Assembly: GCA_035048495.1 (NCBI GenBank)
Contig: CM068553.1
Span: 18,539,190 to 18,603,189, forward strand
Length of the DNA: 64,000 nt
Source of the DNA: Euptelea pleiosperma
Taxonomy: Eukaryota > Streptophyta > Magnoliopsida > Ranunculales > Eupteleaceae
Direction of reading: 5' to 3'
The stretch's first letter is position 1. Each line of letters begins with the position of its first letter. Below are positions 58,701-64,000 of this stretch, piece by piece. The position numbers were made by a program, and so were the translations under genes. The notes under the pieces were generated by a model. The model worked only from the letters and a program-made list of their open reading frames with translations. It had not been told where the DNA came from and ran no database searches.

Positions 58701-58843
58701 TCTAGGGTTTTTTGGAGGAACAGAGCTTGTTGGACTGCGTATTCGATCCATGGCGTCTCTTCTAGGGTTTTTGAGCTCCTCTCGAAAGGGTTTTTGTTTG
58801 GTGAGAACTCTGGTTTCTCTTCTGAGTCCGCAACGGACGCCAT
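37760..58843 (-). CDS. RHIP1: RGS1-HXK1-interacting protein 1 (RHIP1), nine exons
   Basis: Exons (minus strand, in order): 58613-58843, 58461-58527, 58257-58334, 56178-56230, 54892-54975, 54605-54657, 54443-54507, 54307-54365, 37760-37849. All junctions are GT-AG and phases match; the sum is 780 bp, 259 codons plus TGA. Landmarks: TPWIEYAVQQA and STSSAHFHQTL (exon 1), NSEYGAYEDFFFGKIK (exon 2), a hydrophobic segment around residues 103-125 (exon 3, likely membrane helix), coiled coil LLSKADDRVRELQQSINLV (exon 5), GRTKLR/QAGNQIQGLIRSAYK (exons 6-7) and ERNALTKEV with the end SNYGISI (exon 9). This fits Arabidopsis RHIP1 (At4g26410), which interacts with RGS1 and hexokinase 1 in glucose signalling. 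Assignment is from memory; the exon structure is seen directly. Intron 8 is 16.5 kb and full of transposons. Confidence 0.85.
38466..38477 (-). other. Possible degenerate PBS of another minus-strand LTR element
   Basis: GCTCTAATGCCA is two substitutions from the complement of the tRNA-Met PBS and is followed by TGTTAAAAATC, a plausible LTR edge. In RHIP1 intron 8. A similar GCTTTAATACCA stands at 51152-51163. Confidence 0.3.
39744..40025 (-). pseudogene. Copia polyprotein fragment (protease region)
   Basis: The frame contains FSPSHSWIID and later VVLADGSLAPI, the start and end of the Copia protease stretch, with the DSG-type active site lost (WIIDCED). A relic in RHIP1 intron 8, left of the LINE. 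Confidence 0.45.
41408..43330 (+). pseudogene. LINE ORF2, endonuclease and first part of reverse transcriptase
   Basis: The start MLNKILSWNVRGLGS and MLQETKLE are typical of the apurinic-type endonuclease; further on come CIGGDFNVI and YRLDRFLVS. The catalytic SDH motif reads SNHVPLL (Asn codon 42082-42084). The reverse transcriptase begins near 42500: KAPGPNGFT (usually GPDGF; Asn codon 42769-42771), GYRPISLVGSVYKILA, QEAFVLGRQIMDG, MEKAYDHV. The frame breaks at about 41690, 42436 (TGA), 42994 (TGA) and after 43160. It ends at GLRKGDS, where the Copia element begins. Confidence 0.85.
43331..43545 (-). repeat. Copia 3' LTR (minus strand)
   Basis: 215 bp from TGAATTGTAG to ATATGATAACA on the plus strand. 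It is matched by 48719-48925 with about twenty differences by eye. The polypurine tract CTTGAGGGGGAG (minus strand) abuts it at 43546. Confidence 0.9.
43554..47962 (-). pseudogene. Copia gag-pol polyprotein, frameshifted
   Basis: Starts at the ATG 47960-47962. Gag 47240-47962; zinc knuckle CDFCGKLGHMRAKC near 47020-47070; protease around 46700-46760, with WIIDSRALKHMTG instead of the expected WIIDSGA..HMTG, so the active site is lost; integrase 45510-46079 (RTDQGGEY, PQQNGVAERK); reverse transcriptase 44281-45084 with intact YVDD; RNase H 43554-44208 (TDADWA, LHCDNKASISI, DVFTKGV). Frameshifts separate gag/protease/integrase/RT and split RNase H near 43900; a TGA replaces Trp near 43850. It cannot make a full polyprotein. 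Confidence 0.9.
48705..48716 (-). other. Primer binding site of the Copia element
   Basis: GATAGCTCTGATACCA contains the complement of TGGTATCAGAGC, the initiator tRNA-Met 3' end complement used by most Copia elements, two bases from the 5' LTR. Confidence 0.85.
48719..48925 (-). repeat. Copia 5' LTR (minus strand)
   Basis: 207 bp; pairs with 43331-43545. On the minus strand it opens TGTTATCATATACG and ends CAATTCA. Confidence 0.9.
48926..50642 (+). pseudogene. LINE ORF2, rest of reverse transcriptase and zf-RVT
   Basis: Picks up at PLSPLLFIVVVEALGRML, directly continuing GLRKGDS on the other side of the Copia element. The polymerase active site reads HLQFANNTIVF (Asn codons 49063-49068) instead of FADD. 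Then RVGCLPIKYLGLPLGAGYRS, SLPIYYLPLFTIP and, near 50250, the zf-RVT motif CKKNGESVNHLLLHC with CWGLWKERHHRVF before the TAG at 50640. Several frameshifts and stops. Not functional. Confidence 0.85.
50776..51270. other. Intron 8 sequence between LINE and small LTR element
   Basis: No ORF; a PBS-like GCTTTAATACCA at 51152-51163 hints at an older minus-strand LTR element here. Confidence 0.35.
51271..52779 (+). mobile_element. Small non-autonomous LTR retroelement carrying an acidic ORF
   Basis: Flanked by the 5-bp duplication CTAAA (51266-51270 and 52780-52784). The 3' LTR (52076-52779, 704 bp) opens TGATACGGGAGC, ends CTGCATCA and is preceded by AACAAGGAGGGTT, a polypurine tract. It includes TATAAAAG near 52416 and GTGCGAAGCC repeats typical of gypsy LTRs. 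Only the first 135 bp of the 5' LTR remain (51271-51405, TGATGCGGAAGC...), followed directly by unrelated sequence and the ORF at about 51530-52014. No gag or pol. Confidence 0.75.
51530..52014 (+). CDS. Unrecognised acidic ORF inside the small LTR element
   Basis: About 160 codons are open to the TAG at 52012-52014; an in-frame ATG lies at 51715 but homology could start earlier, since the frame is open from about 51530. The product is strongly acidic and Lys/Glu-rich (SKENEKIDEDEKAKTEE, ENENDDDSLGSDAPVEDGP), ending with a basic LSKMQKKKLKGKYSKY. No gag, zinc-knuckle or pol motif. It could be a captured host-gene fragment or a much diverged gag tail. Function unknown. Confidence 0.4.
52770..53110. 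repeat. Tandem duplication of about 155 bp at the LTR element target
   Basis: The block from AAAGCCCTGCTCTGTTTATT to AGAAGATGATCT recurs directly as AAAGCCCTACTCCGTTTATT ... AAAAGATGATGATCT, including TTTAGGAAAGGGTAAAGGTA in both. The LTR element is inserted at the start of the first unit. Confidence 0.75.
53797..54224. repeat. Tandem duplication, two units of 214 bp
   Basis: 53797-54010 and 54011-54224 are nearly identical, both opening GAGCATTGG and closing AAATTAGAAAGA-like. In RHIP1 intron 8, just 3' (in transcript order) of exon 8. Confidence 0.85.
54796..54818. repeat. G-tract (13 G, then GGGGGG)
   Basis: Homopurine tract in RHIP1 intron 5. The transcribed pre-mRNA carries the C-rich complement. 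Confidence 0.7.
57734..58070. mobile_element. Harbinger-like MITE in RHIP1 intron 3
   Basis: TTA flanks both ends (57731-57733 and 58071-58073). Termini GGGCTTTGCTTGGTA and TATGCCAAGCG are loosely inverted. The interior contains many CAAACATTTG and GCAAACGTTTGC-type palindromes. Confidence 0.55.
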
Positions 58844-59240
58844 TTTTTAGAGGTTCAGAGGTTCTCTCCTTGTTGGCTTCACTACCAGGGAACTTGGGAC
58901 GTTTTAGTTTGAGTCGCTCCACGGGCACCCACGTCTTTAAGCTGGACCCCAAAAAAAAATTTGTTAACAACTTTACCCTTTCTTCTTTAAGCTGGACACC
59001 CACACTCATGTTACCATATTGGAGGACTTGAGGGACTCGATTCGCACCAAGCACAAGCTGAACTTCTCCTCTCCCATTTCTCATTCCATTTCCTATATTA
59101 CCTCCTCTTCTAATCTTCTTCTTTGTAAATCTTCATCCTCTTCTCTTCTATTTCTCTTTCTTAATCTTCTTAAAAACTTTTTTCTTCATCAAACTTTTCT
59201 TATATATTCTCTTCATCAAACACAAAATTACTAGTTGTTC
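58844..59240 (-). promoter_or_regulatory. Upstream region of RHIP1
   Basis: Pyrimidine-rich on the plus strand. CTTTAAGCTGGAC occurs twice (58933 and 58985). No TATA box that I can defend. The plus-strand open frame through 58750-59031 is antisense to exon 1 and has no independent support. Confidence 0.35.
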
Positions 59241-59777
59241 TTATTAATCCGGTAACATATTTGATTAGTTTTAGCAATGGAAGAGGTAAACCCAGTAAAC
59301 TTTTAAATTTTAATTTGTTCTTTACGTATCATAATCTTTGTAAACCCTAAAAATGGCCATCATGCAAAAACGTATGTTAATCAAATGTATTGAGAATGAC
59401 TTCTAAAGTTGATGATAATTATTGAATAGGTTAAAAATATCATAAGTAATTATTGAATAGGTTAGAAATCTCCAAAGTTAGCTGATAATTTTCAAAGTTA
59501 GATGACCAATTGATGCCGATGACATTCTCAATCATCGTGTACAATAATCCAAGGTAACTCTTTAATCATGTATTGTTAATTGTCTATATTCGAGTCCGAT
59601 GCCATATACTATCTTGTATGGAATAAAAAATAGACACATACTTACAATAAACCTCATTTGCACACATATATTTATTATCAAACACCAGACATTGAGATGA
59701 TGATTATTGTGTATGATATATAATGTTGTTTGTTCTAATCTGTTATTGATATTTGGTTTAACTTATTTTGTTGTAAG

Positions 59778-62463
59778 CATTAATAGCATCCGAAAAATTA
59801 AATGGAATAGTTCCATCAGCTGTATCAGTCAATGTAACAAACAGATTCACAATTGAGATGGTATGTGAAATATCAGTTTGTATTATTTATTTTTTGATTT
59901 TTTTTATAACAAATAATGATGTTTTGTTGTTTGAATTTTAGGTGTTTAAATTAATTGAGGAACTAATAAATTTGACCAAAGATGTTGGGAATAAAGTTGG
60001 GACAGTCGTTGTTACAAAAAGATCAAACCATGGTGTGAATGACAGGACTTCAAGATTGACTTTTGCATGTGAGAGGGATGGCCAATACAGAATCAATCAA
60101 TCTGGTAGAAAGTTAGAAAATATTAGAAATACGGGTTCGAAACATTGTTGATGCTCATTTGCATTAAGAGCAATCAAGTTGCCAGAAGATGATTATTGAA
60201 TGATTAGAGTGGAGTGTGGTATCCACAACCACACAGTAGCATCTAATTTTGAAGGTCACTCGTTTGTAGGGAGGCCCAAGCCTGTAGAAAAAGATATTTT
60301 GAAAGATATGTCAGCAAGTGGTAGCAAAGCTAGAGATGTGCTCAAAGTATTAAAGGAGAAAAATCCACGGAATTCATCCACACTGAGTACTATATATAAT
60401 GCCAGGGCAAAGTTAAAAATTCGTGAGAGGTGTGGAAGATCACAATTGCAGCTGCTAATGAACAAGTTAAATAAGTACAAGTACATTGAATTCCATAAGA
60501 GGGACCCAGATACAGATGTAGTTATAGATTTGTTTTGGGCTCATCCAGAGTCTATTGAGATTGGGAAGTGCTTTCACATTATTTTTTTATGGACTGTACA
60601 TATAAGACAAACATATATAAGATGCCTTTGTTAGAGATTGTAGGAGTAACATCCACAGAGAAGACATTCACATTTGCTATTGTTTACATGGAGGCTGAAA
60701 AAGAAGATAATTTTGTACGGGCATTGAAATGCATGAAGTCAACACTTGGTCCGAATGTACATCCAGTTGTTATTGTGACAAATAGAGACTTAGCCTTAAT
60801 GACTACAATCAAGATCATTTTTCTAGAAACACGAAACTTTCTATGTCGGGACCACATATCTAGAAACGTGCTAAGTAATTGTAAGAAATATTTTAAAACA
60901 AAATAAATTTAGAATTTTTTTTATCGAGGTGGAGTGACCTAGTAGCGTCATCTACTGTGGAAAACTTCTATGATGCACTAGCTACATTTGAAAGTGAGTT
61001 TGCCAAGTATCATGCTCCGATTTCATACGTCAAAGTCAATTGGTTGAATCCGTATAAGGAATCATTTGTAGCAGTGTGGACTAATTAAAATTTCCAATTT
61101 GGTAACACGATGACAAATAGAGTTGAAAGTGTCCATGCAAAATTAAAGAGACATCTGGGAATGTCAATAGGAAATTTTGAAATGTCATGGGCTACTGTGA
61201 ACACATTGTTGTTGTTGCAGCACACCAATATAAATGAATCAATGCAGAAAAGCATAAACATGCATCAGTTCAGACTAGCTTTATATAAGAATCTAAGGGA
61301 AATTGTTTTCAGGTCTGCACTTGAGATGGTGCTTCAGGAGGAGAACAGAGCTGAGTCAATTGGTCTAGATTCTCATGTATGTGGTTGTGACCTTTGTCGT
61401 ACACATGGGTTGACGTGTGCGCATGAGATCATTTATTATAAGCGAGAATGTCAGCCCATACCTCCATCGTGTGTCCATCCACATTGGAGGAAGCTCTCTA
61501 CTATACCCAGTGTTAGCCTAGTGGACGACTTAGATTATATGCTAGAGTTTGAGTTATTTAGACATAGATTCAAAACTGCAAATGAAGATGTAAAACTCCA
61601 TCTGTTGAAGCAATTGAAGGAACTAGGCAGCCCATCTACCACTGGGTTGATTGAGCTAGAAGTGAAGATAAATACAAAGAGCATGCCAAAAAGTGGTTTG
61701 GAAAAAAAAGAACAAATATACAATCATCTACGAAACGCGACCCAACAGTATTTGAGTATGTGTATGAAGCAAAGGACAAAGAAGAAGAAATTAAAAGTAT
61801 ATCGCACTCGAACTCTTCAGTTATAGTTGCAAGAAAGTGGAAGAAATAATTATGTGGATGTATTTTCAGATTTTTTTCAAACCTATATTACACAAGTGAA
61901 AGATGTTGGAGATGGACATTGTGGATTTAGAGTGGTGGCCGACTACATAGAGTTCGGTGAGGCCGGATGGGCACAAGTCAGACAAGATTTGAAAGATGAG
62001 TTGTCATTTCGCATCGAGTACTATGACATTATATTGTACAAGGTTGGTAGAGCTGTTGTCCTTATGCAAGTATTGAAATTTCAAGGCCCTAATGCAAATG
62101 AAGATCATTTGATGATTATGCCAGACATGGCCATCTTATAGCTTCACGATATGGAGTAGTTGTTGTACTTATATCTCCAACACAATATCTGACTTTTCTC
62201 CCACTATATAAACCACCGCTGGTGTCCCCAGGTTCTTATAAGATTATTGGCATTGGTTTTATAAACAATAACCACTTCGTTTATCTTGATCTATAGAAAA
62301 GATGTCCACTCCCAGATGTCAACTACAGTTGGAAGAATTTTCATGAGCCAATAGCTGACAACTGGCTCACACCTTACTGTGAACGTATGGAACGATATGA
62401 ACAATGGAAAATGTCCAAAAATACTGAACTGGCACAAGAAAATCCTATATTCAGATTAGATTG
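59778..62463 (+). pseudogene. MULE (MuDR/FAR1-type) transposase fused to an OTU-like domain
   Basis: Begins with an exon before a small intron (59861-59941, ATG|gtatgt ... tttag|GTG). FAR1-like N-terminus: RLTFACERDGQYR, MIRVECGIHNHTVA. MULE core: FFMDCTYKTNIYKMPLLEIVGVTS, then VIVTNRDLAL (Asn codon 60781-60783 where an Asp is expected) and CRDHISRNVL. SWIM finger: CGCDLCRTHGLTCAHEI with HPHWRKL. C-terminal OTU domain: DVGDGHCGFRVVAD (catalytic Cys) and, in another frame, INNNHFVYLDL (catalytic His). The end RCPLPDVNYSW ... NPIFRLD stops at TGA 62461-62463. Broken by stops at 60148, 60197 and 61086, among others, and frameshifts near 60580, 60905, 61824 and 62140. TIRs not found. Confidence 0.85.
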
Positions 62464-62575
62464 AGGACTGCGAGCCGTCTTTTCTTGGCCTGCAAGTCAT
62501 CTTTTCTATGCCTGCGAGCCATCTTTTTGTAAGGCCTACAAACCATTTTTTTTAGGTCTGCGAGCTAAACTTATC
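62464..62575 (+). repeat. Short tandem repeat CCTGCGAGCCATCTTTT (about 4.5 units)
   Basis: Units of 22-26 bp: CTGCGAGCCGTCTTTTC, CCTGCAAGTCATCTTTTC, CCTGCGAGCCATCTTTTTG, CCTACAAACCATTTTTTTT, TCTGCGAGC. Directly after the MULE stop codon. Confidence 0.7.
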
Positions 62576-62642
62576 ATATTGTAAATATATACTTGTGAAT
62601 ATATACTTGTGATTATAAACTTGTAAATATTTCTCAAGTGGA

Positions 62643-63080
62643 GTTGATGCTGGTGGTGGTGTAGTGGTGGTGGTAGTGTTTGTGTGGAGTTAGTGATGGT
62701 GGAATAAATGGTAGTGGTAGTGAAGGTAGGTACCAGTGATGTGGGTAGTGGTAGGGCCGTAGGAGCGGTGGAGTTAGTGGTGATAATGATAGTGTTGGTG
62801 GTGGTGCTAGTGGTAGTGGTGTTGGTGGTGGTGTTAGTAGTGCTAATGGTGGTGGTGGTTGTCGTGTTTTTGGAGTTAGTGTGGGTTGAGGTGGTGGTAG
62901 TGGTGATGTGGGTGGTGGTAGGGGTAGTGGTTTTGGAGTTAGTATGGGTTGAGGTAGTGGTAGTGGTGGTGGTGGTGTTGGAGTTAGTGGTGGTAGAGTG
63001 GTGGTGGTGGTAGTGGTAGAGTGGTGGTGGTGTTGATGGTAATGGTGGTACTGTGGTGGAGTTAGTAGTGGTGGTGACCT
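62643..63080. repeat. (GGT)n-rich trinucleotide tract
   Basis: More than 400 bp composed mainly of GTGGTG, GGTAGTG and GGAGTTAG variants. The Val-rich open frames in it (for example 62708-63013) are products of the repeat. Confidence 0.85.
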
Positions 63081-63226
63081 ACCGTGACTTGCGAAAAATA
63101 GTGTATTTATCTTCTAATAGGTGGGCTAAACATCGATGCAGTGATTATGCCCAAAGTGACTCCAACTGATTAGAATTTACTAGTGATATGAGGGTAATAT
63201 GAGATGATATCGAATAGTGACTGTCA

Positions 63227-64000
63227 AGCCCCGAATCCGAGCACCCAAATCGAATTCGAATGCCTATGGATCAGCCCATTTACCCAAGATCCATGGTGTG
63301 ATAAAAATACATTGCTAAATAAAAATAAAATAAAACACCAAGAATTTTCATCGTGATTGATGACGAACAGCTCAGCTCCCATTGTCAAAATAATGCGGAA
63401 GCGTAAACTAGTTATTACGGTGAAATAACCAAAGTCAAATTTTTAGTTTTTGTCAAAATCACTAATTAAGGTCTCTATAATTACCTAATATTTATATCAA
63501 ACATCTTTTGTGAAAGCACTTAAGCCAAAACACTCATTTAAAATAGTTTTGAAATTTAATTTTCGCGGTTATACGGAAAACGGTCAACTTTTGGTCAAAA
63601 TTCAATGTCGAAAAATTATTTTCTTCAAGTGTTTTATTCTAAAAATCATAAGATACAACTTTAACAAAGACACTTTGGCTAAAAATGACATTTACAAATT
63701 TTTGGAATCAATTCTCCACTCTCAATTCAGCCCTAACGGTAACCGTCAAAAATAAATTAAAGTAAGATTTTCCACTTGTATTAATTTTTTATAATTTTGA
63801 TCGGAATCCAAATCAAGCAAATAACATATAGGTTTTTATCTACTCAAAATAAATTAAATTTACAAATAATAAAAATCATATGGTCCTATTCTACAACTTA
63901 GGAAAAAATTAAGACAAAGGTTTGTAAGATATTTTGCAGTCAGGCAGTTCTGACCTCCTCTTAGTAAAATGGCTCTACAGAATATGTCATATCGAATATG
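63227..64000 (+). repeat. Possible LTR start running off the window
   Basis: TGTCAAGCCCCGAATCCGAG resembles the opening of many gypsy LTRs (TGTCACGCCCCGAA). The rest is AT-rich without ORFs of note; the other end lies outside the window. Confidence 0.35.

Noticed and set aside
58750..59031. Plus-strand ORF with a mitochondrial-looking N-terminus opposite RHIP1 exon 1
   Set aside because: It is antisense to a well-supported coding exon and its second half is promoter-like sequence.
59277..59285. ATGGAAGAG|GTAAAC as exon 1 of the MULE gene
   Set aside because: Joining it to the next plausible acceptor at 59777 puts stop codons in frame, so the true start is unknown.
62708..63013. Val-rich 101-codon ORF
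   Set aside because: Direct product of the GGT/GTG simple repeat.
1..64000. tRNA, rRNA or snoRNA genes
   Set aside because: I looked for A/B-box pairs with cloverleaf arms and conserved rRNA blocks and found none I could support; a covariance-model scan (tRNAscan-SE, Infernal) would be decisive.

Overview
This window is nuclear DNA from a flowering plant. Evidence: GT-AG introns in otherwise intact genes, plant-only families (WAK-like kinase, GATA2/4-type zinc finger, PLS-class PPR protein, RHIP1, a small NFD6/NOXY2-type mitochondrial protein), plant Copia and L1-type elements, a plant-mobile-domain relic and a FAR1/MuDR-type MULE. The dense transposon load and an intron of about 16 kb fit a large TE-rich genome, possibly a magnoliid or early-diverging lineage. 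The species cannot be fixed from the sequence alone.

Layout. 1-3160: MITE relics and a partial wall-associated-kinase-like gene (EGF exon, then membrane-plus-kinase exon). 3161-16050: no intact host gene; a foldback element, a decayed plant-mobile-domain ORF (6054-8098), two long copies of an LTR-like repeat carrying arrays of CAATCGATTG palindromes (8785-11866), a 3' LTR of a SIRE-like Copia (12282-13302) and a decayed gypsy-type gag/'putative transposon' ORF (13681-15156). 16055-16978: a G-box-bearing MITE directly upstream of an intact two-exon NFD6/NOXY2-like gene. 16979-31500: non-coding, with MITEs and several tiny 5'-truncated LINE insertions with clean target-site duplications. 31550-32467: intact two-exon GATA factor. 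33360-35037: nested MITEs, one of which forms the 3' end of an intact intronless PPR gene (35029-36837, minus).

37760-58843 (minus): nine exons that splice into one uninterrupted 259-residue reading frame recognisable as RHIP1 (RGS1-HXK1-interacting protein 1). Its last intron (37850-54306) holds a decayed L1-type LINE, which itself contains a complete-structure Copia element (43331-48925) inserted in the reverse transcriptase, plus a 1.5-kb LTR element with an unrecognised acidic ORF and a 214-bp tandem duplication. 59778-62463: a decayed intron-containing MULE whose ORF fuses a FAR1-like N-terminus, MULE transposase, SWIM zinc finger and OTU protease-like domain. The right end is simple repeat and a possible LTR start.

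The host genes have unrelated roles (cell-surface signalling, transcription, organelle RNA metabolism, sugar/G-protein signalling, mitochondrion); there is no operon-like cooperation. The clearest shared theme is TE decay: stop codons and lost catalytic residues in the LINE, MULE, Copia and plant-mobile-domain relics mostly fit single C-to-T or G-to-A transitions, as expected for methylated silenced DNA.
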